A stretch of 41,984 bases of DNA, taken from the NCBI RefSeq assembly GCF_037024155.1, contig NZ_JAYKTS010000035.1:1-41984 (forward strand). The letters run 5' to 3'. Of the stretch, positions 17,772-26,320 are shown in pieces. Numbering within the stretch: the stretch's first letter is position 1; each line of letters begins with the position of its first letter. Under the pieces are notes generated by a model. The model made no database searches. It was not told the DNA's origin and worked only from the letters and a program-made list of their open reading frames with translations. This DNA comes from Bacillus sp. 2205SS5-2 (lineage in GTDB: Bacteria > Bacillota > Bacilli > Bacillales > Bacillaceae_K). The position numbers and the translations under genes were made by a program.

Positions 17772-18779
17772 CTAAACTTTTCTGTCTACTGCATGCGGAG
17801 GTTGCTCTAACCATTTTTCATTTATAGTTAAAAGTAAACCATGTCCATAGTACTTCTTCATATCTTTTGAAATTTTATTGATTTTAATTTGAATGTCGGA
17901 TCTTAAACTAGTGGCCATTGCCTGATTGATCATTGTAAAACAGAACATGCCTAGGCAAGTATTAACAAAAAACAGCATAATCTTATCGGTAAATGGTGAT
18001 AGTTCTACATCAAAAATTTTAAAAGCACCGGATGCTGAAATGGGAATATTTTCTTCTTCAAAAATTTCTTGAAGTGAATCTATTATTTTTTCGAGTTCAT
18101 TTCTTCCTTTGCTGAAATGTTTTTTTATGTCCTTAGTAGTAGCTAATTTACAAAAAATAACAAAAACCATTTTTGAAAACTGTGCTCTATGAATAATTCT
18201 AGTTAAGTTAGCAATTTCAGCCGTATTTAGAGGTCTTGAATCACCAACGGATCCATTAAGATATTTCAGGCTATCGACAAAATCCACCCCATTCTCAATA
18301 GCTATTTGCGGAGGCTTCAGATAGAGTCCTTCTGTTAGCATTAAGTCTGTAAGTTCATTCTGAATCATAATGGAAAATTCTATATTCACTTGAAAATGAT
18401 TTCGAACGTCTTTCCTTGTACAGTCTGATATTGCACTTGGATAAGTACTCATCGACAGCATCGTTAAATCATGGCATAAATACAAAATAAAAGTATCAGA
18501 AAATACTTTATTTTCTCCAACGCGCACGTCATCTTCAGTAAAACCCAGTGGAATAGTAAGATTTTCTTTGGTAAGTATCGCGGTAGTTTCTTCAAGATTT
18601 TTTTGAGATTGAGTGACCATTTTTTCTACCACTTTTATTACATTTGCATCTTCTGTAGTGGAGAGAAAGTAATCGAAAAACCGTTTTTCCATACTGCTCT
18701 TTAAATAAGATGCCCAAATACTTGATATTTCAGTAGCTGTTAACCCAACGAGAGGTTTATCGGTTCTTAAATTAAGCAT
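17772..18779 (-). CDS. DUF3231 family protein
   Basis: 335 aa with two homologous helical halves: LVGLTATEISSIWASYLKSS at the N-terminus and RPLNTAEIANLTRIIHRAQF in the middle, each followed by a FCKLATTKDIKKHF- or FDYFLSTTEDANVI-type helix. This is the duplicated DUF3231 arrangement found in bacilli, probably a ferritin-like four-helix fold; its function is unknown. ATG 18779 lies 8 nt after AAGGAG on the minus strand; an in-frame GTG at 18788 overlaps that site. It is monocistronic, with a strong terminator-like hairpin upstream at 18911. Confidence 0.85.
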   Translation of the reverse strand: MLNLRTDKPLVGLTATEISSIWASYLKSSMEKRFFDYFLSTTEDANVIKVVEKMVTQSQKNLEETTAILTKENLTIPLGFTEDDVRVGENKVFSDTFILYLCHDLTMLSMSTYPSAISDCTRKDVRNHFQVNIEFSIMIQNELTDLMLTEGLYLKPPQIAIENGVDFVDSLKYLNGSVGDSRPLNTAEIANLTRIIHRAQFSKMVFVIFCKLATTKDIKKHFSKGRNELEKIIDSLQEIFEEENIPISASGAFKIFDVELSPFTDKIMLFFVNTCLGMFCFTMINQAMATSLRSDIQIKINKISKDMKKYYGHGLLLTINEKWLEQPPHAVDRKV

Positions 18780-18910
18780 AGTTATCACTCCTTTTCCTTA
18801 TTGTTCCTTTTAGAGGAAACTTTATTACAATACCAAAGTGACTGATGGGAAGCAGGCGAGAATAGTATTATTTTTGCGAAGGTATATAGAGACAATGGAG
18901 CAATAGAGGA

Positions 18911-18951
18911 AAAGAGGGAGGATTCAAAAACTGAATCCTCCCTCTTTTTTT
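18911..18951. terminator. Strong symmetric terminator
   Basis: AAAGAGGGAGGATTCA and TGAATCCTCCCTCTTT form a perfect 16-bp stem followed by T7 on the plus strand. It most likely insulates the DUF3231 gene from read-through. Confidence 0.85.
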
Positions 18952-19020
18952 GAATTATTGTCTTCCTAAGTTGCCAATGGCTTATGCTAATTGTTTCTTG
19001 TATTTTGGTTATTTTAGCAA

Positions 19021-19166
19021 GGCTGTTTTCGCAATGTTTGTGGTTTTCGAATCAGTTTATTATCTAAGTTATAGCTGGATCCGTCTATTTTCAGGGAAAT
19101 CACCAGTTAAATGGAAGATCTAATAAAAAGTCAGATGAAATAGCCACAATGCATACGAAAAGAGCC
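19021..19166 (-). repeat. GGCTSTTTTCG MITE, copy D (reverse)
   Basis: It begins with the right-end type GGCTGTTTTCGCAATGTTTG and ends with the complement of the left end (TAGCCACAATGCATACGAAA, then AGAGCC). Length is 146 bp. Confidence 0.8.
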
Positions 19167-19305
19167 ATTTGAATAAACGTAAAGTGCGTAAATTGCATGA
19201 TTTCAGCCTCATGTTTCTAACGATGAGAGTTTTCATTTCTAGATAAGGAGTAAGAAATATCACGAAAAAGCATACTGCCCGCTTTTTGTGAGAGAAACCA
19301 GAAGT

Positions 19306-20496
19306 TTACGAAGAGACCCCTTGTTTTTTATCTAAAAAGTAGCTTAAGAAAGTTAGCAGACTTGCACAGATGGCAAGAATTCCCCCGACCCAGGTTATGT
19401 TCATTAATTCTCCTTGATGGTAGACAAGCCCTCCCAATGCGGATCCCATCGCAATCCCGACGTTGCTCGCCACTGGCATTAAGGAAGCTGCTAATCCGGT
19501 TGCTTTTGGCTGGTAGGTGCCAGCAAGGTCGATTAAGTAAATCTGGGTTGAAGTTGTTAAGAGGATACCCATTAATGACATTAAGCCAATGTTAACCAAT
19601 CCTAACGTGAAATGATTGGTTGTCCAGAATAAACCGAACAGCACGAAGGCTTGGGCGAGAAAAACAAACCTTAAGCGTCCGATGGCATTGTGACTGGCAA
19701 TTTTACCGGCAAGAATATTGCTGAAAATCGCGATAAATCCGTAACCAAACAAGATGATACTGATGGAATGATTAGGAGCACCCATCCCCTCTAAAATGGG
19801 AACGAGATACGTAAATACGGCATATGTTCCACTAAATCCGAGGGCGGGAATGAAAAAGGCAATCAAGATGCGGGGATGGGTTAATAATGAAAACTGATCT
19901 CGCATCGAACTACGTATTTGGCTAAGATTCTTAGGTAAGACAAGAAAACAAGAAATAAAAGCAAGTGCCCCCAATAAAGTGGTGAGCATAAACGTAGCAT
20001 TCCACCCGAACCAACTAGCGATAACCGTGCCTATAGGGACCCCCGCAACATTGGCGAGGGTGAAACCACCGAACACGAAGGATATTGCAATCCCTCGTTT
20101 AGTAATAGGCATTGTCTCGCTAGCTACAATCATAGCTAGCGAGATGAGCACCCCTGTTACAATCGCAGTCATCATTCGTAGTCCAAGCAGGACGGTGTAG
20201 CTTGCCGTCACCGCAGATAATGCATTCAAGATGGTGAAGGCACCGATCAAATACAACATCCACTTTCGCTTCGGAAAATGACTGGTGGTAGACATGACAA
20301 TTGGAGTTGCAATGGCAAATGTAATCGCAAACGCAGAGACGAGTGTCCCTGCTTTAGGGTTGGTTATATTAAGTCCCGAAGATATTTCGGATAAGATTCC
20401 AACGATAACAAATTCGCTTGTCCCGAGCACGAAAGTTAATAAAGCTAGTGTCAAGATGAGCACCCAGTGTCTCGTCGTTAATTTTGTATTGTGCAT
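19306..20496 (-). CDS. MFS transporter, DHA1-type (AraJ/YdhP-like)
   Basis: 396 aa with 12 predicted transmembrane helices. The N-terminal signature LTLALLTFVLGTSEFVIVGI is that of the AraJ/YdhP/NepI-type drug:H+ antiporter-1 exporters. The internal GLRMMTAIVTGVLISLAM and a PIGTVIASWFGWNATF motif C region follow. It exports an unknown small molecule. GAGGGA precedes ATG 20496 on the minus strand. It is a single gene; the 20497-20769 upstream region holds its promoter but no other gene. Confidence 0.88.
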   Translation of the reverse strand: MHNTKLTTRHWVLILTLALLTFVLGTSEFVIVGILSEISSGLNITNPKAGTLVSAFAITFAIATPIVMSTTSHFPKRKWMLYLIGAFTILNALSAVTASYTVLLGLRMMTAIVTGVLISLAMIVASETMPITKRGIAISFVFGGFTLANVAGVPIGTVIASWFGWNATFMLTTLLGALAFISCFLVLPKNLSQIRSSMRDQFSLLTHPRILIAFFIPALGFSGTYAVFTYLVPILEGMGAPNHSISIILFGYGFIAIFSNILAGKIASHNAIGRLRFVFLAQAFVLFGLFWTTNHFTLGLVNIGLMSLMGILLTTSTQIYLIDLAGTYQPKATGLAASLMPVASNVGIAMGSALGGLVYHQGELMNITWVGGILAICASLLTFLSYFLDKKQGVSS

Positions 20497-20769
20497 AAGT
20501 CCCTCTTTTCTTAGGTGAATAGATCTAATTCTCTTGGTAGATAAGCAATTTATTAATCATACCATAGATCATTTTGCTATAGTAAATCTTCATTTGACTA
20601 AGGTATCTGTTATTCTCTTGATAAAAAAACTATACTATCTCCATTTCAAACGAATCACTACGACCGTCCCCGCTAATTCAATTTATCGTTTTCTAATCCA
20701 ACTTCCGTAAAATGCAACTGATTTTTGGTCGAGGTTAAGTAATGTAAGCTTGATGAAAATTTGTAAAAA

Positions 20770-20801
20770 GTTTGGGGATATTAAGGATAATCTCCCCAAA
20801 C
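20770..20801. promoter_or_regulatory. Perfect 9-bp stem-loop upstream of a small gene
   Basis: GTTTGGGGA (20770-20778) and TCCCCAAAC (20793-20801) flank a loop with an inner ATTA/TAAT pair. There is no T-run, so a terminator is unlikely; it may be a leader structure of the gene at 20895. Confidence 0.4.
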
Positions 20802-20894
20802 AACTGAGTATTAAGGAAAAATAGGAGAAAAAGTTCATTCTGGATAAATTTAGATTAATTGTACAAAATAACTGAGCGAAAAGGAGGTGAGAGA

Positions 20895-21020
20895 ATGCCA
20901 AACCTTAATGATAATAAATTCAAAAAGATTCAGTCTGAAAGTCAGAAGCAAGGGAAGTCTCAAGAGGAATATGCTGCTGAGCTTGAAAGAAATAAAATGA
21001 ACAGTCAAAAAAGAAAGTAA
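20895..21020 (+). CDS. Small hydrophilic protein, 41 aa
   Basis: MPNLNDNKFKKIQSESQKQG begins a Lys/Gln/Glu-rich, soluble, probably disordered or helical peptide ending RNKMNSQKRK. A very strong ribosome binding site (AAAGGAGGTGAG) sits 5 nt before ATG 20895, and a perfect terminator follows at 21090. Both support a real gene despite its size. It looks like the small basic proteins of bacilli (spore- or stress-linked), but I recognise no family. Confidence 0.7.
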   Translation: MPNLNDNKFKKIQSESQKQGKSQEEYAAELERNKMNSQKRK

Positions 21021-21089
21021 CCTCTTCAAGACGATGAGAAAAAGAGTTCAAGTTCCTTACATAGTTATTTATCAATGGGATTTGGATCT

Positions 21090-21132
21090 AAGAAAAGCGA
21101 TGTCTACTTAAAACGTAGACATCGCTTTTCTT
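21090..21132 (+). terminator. Perfect 18-bp terminator-like stem
   Basis: AAGAAAAGCGATGTCTAC (21090-21107) and GTAGACATCGCTTTTCTT (21115-21132) are exact complements with a 7-nt loop. It follows the 41-aa gene. Confidence 0.75.
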
Positions 21133-21206
21133 AAGCGACCAAATGAGTAGAGGTTCCATTATTCTAAGACCTTACTATTTTCCTAGTTCGTAGTTCACTT
21201 TGAACC

Positions 21207-21323
21207 TTAACCCTTCGCACTTGCGGTGGGGTGGGTATTCTTCGCATGCAAGGATGGAAGTTGTAGCAGCGCGTATAGGGTATTCGTTTCTAATTCTTTT
21301 TTTACTCTCAAATCATCCTTCAT
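21207..21323 (-). pseudogene. Possible TetR-type regulator remnant
   Basis: From ATG 21323 the minus strand reads MKDDLRVKKELETNTLYALL and stops after 38 codons. The opening MKDDLRVKK...ALLQL resembles the N-terminus of TetR regulators with a TetR_C_8 domain, after which similarity is lost. A TetR-style palindrome sits 15 nt upstream (21338-21381). The assignment is weak. Confidence 0.35.
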
Positions 21324-21337
21324 AGTATCACCCACTG

Positions 21338-21381
21338 CATAATAAAACTAACTGTCCGAACAGACAGTTAGTTTTATTATG
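21338..21381. promoter_or_regulatory. 19-bp perfect palindrome, TetR-operator-like
   Basis: CATAATAAAACTAACTGTC (21338-21356) and GACAGTTAGTTTTATTATG (21363-21381) are exact complements around CGAACA. The centre, CTGTCCGAACAGACAG, resembles operators of TetR-family repressors. Divergent genes expected on either side are absent or decayed. Confidence 0.55.
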
Positions 21382-21827
21382 TGTTTAACTGAAAAAGCCT
21401 AAAATAAAAAAACTGATACGGCTGTCACCAAAAAACTCCTTGAAATCGCATGTTTTTCGTAGCTTTAAAATATCCATTTCAATTAGCCGTTTAGTTAATG
21501 GGTGGCTGCTAAAAGGATAAACATCATTAGAAGTGAACCAACGGATAAGCTTCCTTTTATGAAGGGTTAGGCTAGCGAGGGGGTCGCTAAGAATAATGTC
21601 GTTTCAATGATTGAATATAAAAAATAGGTTAAAAGAATTATAAAAAGTGTTGTGGGCGATAAGCTGGATTGATCAATCAGCTCTTCTGTCATTCAAGGGT
21701 GTTTGCTTAGTCTGCAATCAATTTCTATAAAATCTTTGCTCATTTTCATGAATGGGAATAGGTGAATATTGGTCATCTCTAGAACATCGTAGACGACAAA
21801 AAAGGAGAGAATCTTTGTTCATCTCCT
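21382..21827. other. Gene-poor stretch
   Basis: No coding region with a ribosome binding site was found. Around 21412-21460 one plus frame reads DTAVTKKLLEIACFS before a stop, which may be another small fragment. Confidence 0.3.
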
Positions 21828-22010
21828 TTAAGAAATTTTTACTCCTCTTTCAAAATGATTCATATCGGTTAATTCTAAAATGTATTCGTAGTTCATCAGG
21901 GACCGTTGAAGATTTGCAATTTCTTCTGATGGTAAACTAGGGACCTTCATTTTATTCAATACTTCTTGCTTCAAAACTTCTAGCTTTTCTTTTGTCACTT
22001 CGTATTCCAT
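21828..22010 (-). CDS. Small DUF3896-like protein, 60 aa
   Basis: MEYEVTKEKLEVLKQEVLNK begins a helical, charged 60-aa protein that ends NYEYILELTDMNHFERGVKI. The length and the YEYILEL...MNHFERG ending recall the Bacillus DUF3896 family; I am moderately sure from memory. GAAAGG lies 9 nt before ATG 22010 on the minus strand, preferred to ATG 22019, which abuts that site. Function unknown. Confidence 0.65.
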   Translation of the reverse strand: MEYEVTKEKLEVLKQEVLNKMKVPSLPSEEIANLQRSLMNYEYILELTDMNHFERGVKIS

Positions 22011-22148
22011 GTACAGCATCCTTTCTTACTTTTGAATGATTTGCAGTTTGTATCAGCAAAAATTAAATGAAATAAGAAGGGTTTATCTATAGTATAGGGA
22101 ATTTAATTAGACTATAATGTGATAATTTGTGAAACTTATCAAAACTTT

Positions 22149-22164
22149 TGTGATTATTTTCACA
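22149..22164. promoter_or_regulatory. Fnr/Crp-type site TGTGA-N6-TCACA
   Basis: TGTGATTATTTTCACA is a perfect inverted repeat half-site pair of the Crp/Fnr class. It lies about 140 nt upstream of the DUF3896-like gene on the minus strand; the target is uncertain. Confidence 0.55.
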
Positions 22165-22503
22165 TAATTAATGTACTTCTATGCACCGCTTCACACTCTT
22201 TGTTTACCCCATATTTCTAGATCTTATCAAACTCGCACCTCAGTCAATGCTTCAAGCCAGATAAATGTAATCCACAAACCCAATGAATATTTCCGCGATT
22301 TTTCGTTTGAAAAAATTGAAGTTCACTCACGTAGATGATAGGCAAAGAAACGAAGGACATAGATAATGAAACTAGTTCCTAGGCTATCGGTTTTGGCCCT
22401 ACAAAGTAGCCTGTAACTTCTAACATAAATCTAATTTAATCTTTAAACGCAATCCATAATATGAATGAGCAGCGGTTAATTTCAGCCGCTGCTCTTTTTA
22501 GTA
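22165..22503. other. Intergenic, no gene seen
   Basis: AT-rich sequence without a supported coding region. A weak hairpin (GCAGCGGTTAATTTCAGCCGCTGC, read as two 10-bp arms at 22470-22493 followed by TCTTTTT) resembles a terminator. Confidence 0.4.
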
Positions 22504-22643
22504 GGCTCTATAGTTTAATTATAGATGAAATCCTCCATTTTGCTGTTGATACCTGTCAAAACTAAACGAAAAGATGCTCCGAAACAAAGAAATATCACCG
22601 TTTATAGACGGATTCGAAAAGCCACAATCTTTGCGAAAACAGC
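22504..22643 (+). repeat. GGCTSTTTTCG MITE, copy E
   Basis: The left end is degraded (GGCTCTATAG). The core (ATCCTCCATTTTGCTGTTGA, TTTATAGACGGATTCGAAAA) and right end GCCACAATCTTTGCGAAAAC are intact. Confidence 0.75.
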
Positions 22644-22661
22644 ATGATAGGATTGTTTATT

Positions 22662-22862
22662 TTACCGTGATGACCATTGTGAGTCCGCTTTTTGTTTTCG
22701 ACCAGGAAGTACCTTCCACAAAAACTTAGCTACTGGATTCGTGAAGTTATACTGCTTCCCATTATCAACAATGAAATGTTTTCCGTCACAATGTACATCT
22801 TTTTTCCCTAAGCTAACTGCAAGTGCGCATTCGCCACCGTATTCTGGTTTAGTATTATTCAT
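22662..22862 (-). CDS. Small hypothetical protein, 66 aa
   Basis: A soluble 66-aa protein with two Cys (GGECALAVSL and KDVHCDGKHF) and a basic C-terminal half (FTNPVAKFLWKVLPGRKQ). TAGGAGGATATA precedes ATG 22862 on the minus strand. It lies 68 nt downstream of the SRPBCC gene on the same strand, so the two may be co-transcribed. No family recognised. Confidence 0.6.
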   Translation of the reverse strand: MNNTKPEYGGECALAVSLGKKDVHCDGKHFIVDNGKQYNFTNPVAKFLWKVLPGRKQKADSQWSSR

Positions 22863-22929
22863 AAAATTTATATCCTCCTAAAATAATGATGAAGTTGATT
22901 CTATCTGTTTTATTCAGTGCTGTTTGTCG

Positions 22930-23382
22930 TTACTGTAAATAGGCATTTAATGTATCTTCTAAAAAGCTAGTCCAACCGTGGTTATGATTTTCAGCAGCTT
23001 CTTGACTAGGGAGATCAGAGTGGGAGATGATAACGTCTGTATTCTCCCCTTGTTCTAAAAACTCAACCGTTACTTTGGTTAAAGGGAATTCGTTATCCTG
23101 ATCAATCCATTTCCAAGTAAAGACAAGTTTTTCATAGGGGATAATCTCTTGGTATTGACCTGCTACGACGTGTAATTCGCCATTTGGAGCAAGCATATTA
23201 AATTTATATCTTCCGTTTACTTCAAGGTTCATCTCAACAATGGTGGTTTTAAAACCAGCTGGACCCCACCACTTTTCTAATTCTTCTGGCCTTGTCCAAG
23301 CACGATAAACTCTTTCAATATTCACAAGAAACGTTTTACTAAGTTGTAACGTGAAGTCATGAGGGTTATTCTTCGTGATCAT
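22930..23382 (-). CDS. SRPBCC/AHSA1 domain protein
   Basis: 150 aa of the START-like SRPBCC fold, AHSA1 branch: FLVNIERVYRAWTRPEELEK, KWWGPAGFKTTIVEMNLEVN, GRYKFNM, and a C-terminal HNHGWTSFLEDTLNAYL. It presumably binds a hydrophobic ligand in the cytosol. AGGAGG is 8 nt before ATG 23382 and only 2 nt before ATG 23388, so 23382 is preferred. Such genes in bacilli are often paired with an ArsR-type regulator; none is intact here, but an operator-like palindrome lies upstream at 23686. Confidence 0.88.
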   Translation of the reverse strand: MITKNNPHDFTLQLSKTFLVNIERVYRAWTRPEELEKWWGPAGFKTTIVEMNLEVNGRYKFNMLAPNGELHVVAGQYQEIIPYEKLVFTWKWIDQDNEFPLTKVTVEFLEQGENTDVIISHSDLPSQEAAENHNHGWTSFLEDTLNAYLQ

Positions 23383-23685
23383 GTTCATTTCCTCCTAATT
23401 CGTAATCAGTATTCAATAACTAGTATTCTAAACTGGATAACGGAGTATCCCTAAATCGCTTCAGACTGTTTACGTAACGCGAAGGATTATTGAGTGCAAT
23501 GTATTGAAGGGGTTCAAATTTATATCTTCCTACTTTGCTATTCTTGACTAACCTGGTGATATCTAAAAACTTCAGATGCTATAGTGTTTTTTCCTTATGA
23601 TAGTCGTTTGAAAATGGCTTTTTCCGTATTTTTTGTTGCGGATGGATCTGCTAAATCAAAAGGTTTGATAAAGTTAATCGATATA

Positions 23686-23709
23686 ATAGTTAACCGTGTA
23701 GTTAACTAT
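23686..23709. promoter_or_regulatory. 9-bp palindrome, ArsR/MarR operator-like
   Basis: ATAGTTAAC (23686-23694), CGTGTA and GTTAACTAT (23701-23709). The TAGTTAAC...GTTAACTA pattern is like ArsR/MarR-family operators. It is about 300 nt upstream of the SRPBCC gene in a 513-bp stretch (23383-23895) otherwise without a supported gene. Confidence 0.45.
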
Positions 23710-23895
23710 ATGATAATTTATATTGAAATGCAACTATTTTTAAAACAAATTGATGCTTGTTTAGTAAGTAGATTACAAAAATTGATGAAGTAAAATGTTT
23801 AATCTACCCTCACATTTAACTAATTTCTGAACGAATCTCTATAATAATAGCTGTGCATATACTAACTGTAATGGCGAATCCCATAATCATCATGG

Positions 23896-24396
23896 TCATG
23901 CGTAAGTCCCCCTTCTTTTTGAATTGAATCGTTTTTTCAGTTGTTTAAATACGGTGCTTGGAAAATTTATAATATAGCGATCTAGCCCGATTCGGCCTGC
24001 ACTAGTAGCAAAGAGAACAAGAAGAACATGAAGTATCAACATCCGCAAATCCAATGATGATTGAAAGGTCATCAGAAATGAGAAATTCATTAGCGCCCCC
24101 ATCATTGCAGAGAAGCGAGTAAATATTCCAATCAACAAAGCAATTCCGACACTGAGTTCACCTACGGTTACTAAAAATTCAAATAGGTTTGTATTTTGCA
24201 AGACAAATAGATTCATAAATTCTGCCCACCAGCTTGGTAAATTTCCACTATTTACTTGAGCTTCTAGCATGGCGGTTATATCAAAGTCAAAAATTAATTT
24301 ACTTTCTGCATTGGTTAGCCATGTATAACTGAGATAGATTCTAATAACTAAAAATACCCAGGCTAATACTAAACTATTTTTCAAAAATGTTTTCAT
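23896..24396 (-). CDS. DoxX family membrane protein
   Basis: 166 aa with four transmembrane helices. Hallmarks of DoxX: RIYLSYTWLTNAESKL near the start, VGELSVGIALLIGIFTRFSA (helix 2 and the conserved GE/R region) and a C-terminal SAGRIGLDRYI. DoxX proteins are membrane components tied to respiratory or redox processes; the exact role is unknown. TTAGGAGGACAACTT precedes ATG 24396. A perfect Fnr/Crp-type site lies 35-50 nt upstream of the start and a second 182-197 nt upstream, suggesting oxygen or redox regulation. Confidence 0.87.
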   Translation of the reverse strand: MKTFLKNSLVLAWVFLVIRIYLSYTWLTNAESKLIFDFDITAMLEAQVNSGNLPSWWAEFMNLFVLQNTNLFEFLVTVGELSVGIALLIGIFTRFSAMMGALMNFSFLMTFQSSLDLRMLILHVLLVLFATSAGRIGLDRYIINFPSTVFKQLKKRFNSKRRGTYA

Positions 24397-24430
24397 ATAA
24401 GTTGTCCTCCTAAATAAGTAGTAATCTTTT

Positions 24431-24446
24431 TGTGAAATTAATCACA
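24431..24446. promoter_or_regulatory. Fnr/Crp-type site before the DoxX gene
   Basis: TGTGAAATTAATCACA is a perfect TGTGA-N6-TCACA site, centred about 42 nt before the DoxX start codon. That is close enough to the ribosome binding site to suggest repression, unless the transcript starts very near the ATG. Confidence 0.6.
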
Positions 24447-24577
24447 ATAAATAACGAAATGTAGCTCCTATCCCGTTGAATGGAAAAGGATCACATAGTT
24501 GGGCCCTCCAAGTGATGAACGAATAACAGTCTCTTCAGTCCCTGAGTGTTGAAACTAGTCTTTCCTTTTACCCTATG

Positions 24578-24593
24578 TGTGATTGAATTCACA
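24578..24593. promoter_or_regulatory. Second Fnr/Crp-type site before the DoxX gene
   Basis: TGTGATTGAATTCACA is a perfect TGTGA-N6-TCACA site, 147 bp from the first (about 14 helical turns). It is better placed to activate a DoxX transcript with a long leader. The rest of 24594-24824 shows no gene. Confidence 0.6.
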
Positions 24594-24824
24594 AAGTGTG
24601 GTAAAAAAAGAGAAAGGAACATCTAGTCCAATTGGTTAACCCCATGAAGTTAATTAATTTCTTGTAATCAGATTGTACACAATGTTTAATAGATTGTAAA
24701 AGAAAATGCTCATGAATGTTGAAAAGCTCTCTTGTTCAACCGGTTATTCTAATACTTAATAGTAGACGAACCAACCTTTAAGGCGATAACCTTTGTTGGA
24801 ATTTAAGTGAAGATATTTAAAAAA

Positions 24825-24986
24825 GGCTATTTTCGCAAAGATTGTGGCTTTTCGAACCAGAAAAGATTCCTTGATATGACTACACTACGGGTCATCTTTT
24901 CGTATCAATCGGTAGATAAGTTTAGAAAAAAGGACGATTTTGATACAGAATTTCATCTTTGAGCAACAATTAATACGAAAAGAGCT
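24825..24986 (-). repeat. GGCTSTTTTCG MITE, copy F (variant core, reverse)
   Basis: The ends are GGCTATTTTCGCAAAGATTG and the complement of AGCTCTTTTCGTATTAATTG. The core differs from copies A-E and matches copy G (ACGATTTTGATACAGAATTT). TTAAAAAA flanks both sides directly, an 8-bp target duplication. Confidence 0.8.
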
Positions 24987-25073
24987 TTAAAAAAAGAGAG
25001 AGACATTCTATGCAATGACAACCTCTATATCCTTACTCCAAGCCTCATTTTATAAGAACTATTGTATTTATTA

Positions 25074-25235
25074 GGCTGTTTTGGCAAAGGTTGTGGCTTT
25101 TTGCATATGCTCAGTTTCTTTAATATCACTACTCTAAGGGCTATATTTTCGTATAATCTGGAAGGTGAATTTAAAAAAATGAACGATTTTCATGCAGAAT
25201 TTCTTCTTAAAGTAACAATTAATACGAAAAGAGCC
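25074..25235 (-). repeat. GGCTSTTTTCG MITE, copy G (variant core, reverse)
   Basis: It runs from GGCTGTTTTGGCAAAGGTTG to ATTAATACGAAAAGAGCC and shares its core with copy F. The flanks ATTTATTA and ATTTAATA differ at one base, a possible duplication. Confidence 0.8.
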
Positions 25236-25245
25236 ATTTAATAAA

Positions 25246-25377
25246 GGCTCTTTTTGTATATACTGTGGCTATTTCACTGTTGATTTTCATCAAAAATAGA
25301 CGAAAGGATGCCCGAAACAAAGCTATATCAACGTGTATAGACTGGTTCGATAAGCCACAAACTTTGCGAAAACAGCC
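25246..25377 (+). repeat. GGCTSTTTTCG MITE, copy H
   Basis: A 132-bp copy that starts 10 bp after copy G. About 30 bp of the left core are missing (GGCTATTTCACTGTTGATTT joins directly). The right end is AACTTTGCGAAAACAGCC. Confidence 0.8.
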
Positions 25378-25406
25378 AGTAATAATCGGAGAAGTGATGG
25401 AATTGC

Positions 25407-26114
25407 TCACCATTCCTTAGGTTGATAATCAAGGTCTTGAAATAGTTTTCTTTTTTCCTTCTTCGTCAAGTCACGCCATTGTCCAACAGGGAGATTTCCC
25501 AAGTGAATATTCATAATACGCGTTCGCTGCAAGCGGAAAACATCATAACCTAATTCTGCACACATCCGACGAATTTGACGATTTAGGCCTTGGGTTAAAA
25601 TGATTTGAAAATCAAATTTAGATAGTTGCTTCACTTCACAAGGAAGGGTTTTTGTACCTAAAATGTCGACTCCTTCACTCATTTTTTTCAAAAATTCAGG
25701 TGTTATCGGCTTATCGACGGATACGTTGTATTCTTTTTCATGCTGATTCTCCGCTCGAAGAATTTCATTGACGATATCACCGTCGTTAGTGAGAAGAATA
25801 AGTCCATCAGAATCTTTATCAAGACGTCCAATATTGAAAATACGTAAAGGGTGATTGACTAGATCAACGATGTTTCCTTTGACATTTTTTTCAGTTGTAC
25901 TCGTAATGCCAATGGGTTTATTAAGGGCGATATACACGTAGTTTTTCGCCATATAAATCTGGTCACCACTGACTCGAACATCATCACCAGGGTGAACCTG
26001 GCTTCCGATTTCGGCTACTTTACCGTTGATCGTGACTCTGCCTTCTGTAATCAGGCGATCTGCACCTCGCCTAGAGGCCTTTCCTGATTCGCTAATAAAT
26101 TTGTTGATACGCAC
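25407..26114 (-). CDS. rluF: 23S rRNA pseudouridine synthase, RluF-type
   Basis: 235 aa of the RsuA/RluB/E/F group. An S4 RNA-binding domain (residues 1-60: [28 protein letters not shown]) precedes the synthase domain with the catalytic motif [10 protein letters not shown] (96-105, Asp99) and the C-terminal [20 protein letters not shown]. It isomerises a uridine of 23S rRNA in the cytosol; RluF (U2604) is the best match, judged by the [11 protein letters not shown] stretch. The start follows AGGGTGTGAAATTACTGTGC on the minus strand, a modest ribosome binding site. A core-type gene in a repeat-rich stretch; repeat copy H ends 30 bp beyond its stop. Confidence 0.9.
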   Translation of the reverse strand: MRINKFISESGKASRRGADRLITEGRVTINGKVAEIGSQVHPGDDVRVSGDQIYMAKNYVYIALNKPIGITSTTEKNVKGNIVDLVNHPLRIFNIGRLDKDSDGLILLTNDGDIVNEILRAENQHEKEYNVSVDKPITPEFLKKMSEGVDILGTKTLPCEVKQLSKFDFQIILTQGLNRQIRRMCAELGYDVFRLQRTRIMNIHLGNLPVGQWRDLTKKEKRKLFQDLDYQPKEW

Positions 26115-26320
26115 AGTAATTTCACACCCTTATTCGATAAGTTGTAGCTTTAAGGATACCCAAATCCCTTTCTCTTTTCAAGAATTTCTCTCGTTGGTTA
26201 CAAGAGTACAATAAAGTGAGGATGATTCCTAAAAAAATAAAATGTTAGATTGAGTAATGTCAGCTATCAAGGTATGGTAATAGAAATAGATATATTTCGG
26301 TGAAAGGGGGAGAATATTGA

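Noticed and set aside
23584-23793. Plus-strand frame of 69 codons near the SRPBCC gene
   Set aside because: It crosses the palindrome at 23686 and has no ribosome binding site or family signature.
25219-25413. Minus-strand frame in MITE copies G/H
   Set aside because: It is read from repeat DNA; equivalent frames appear by chance in other copies.
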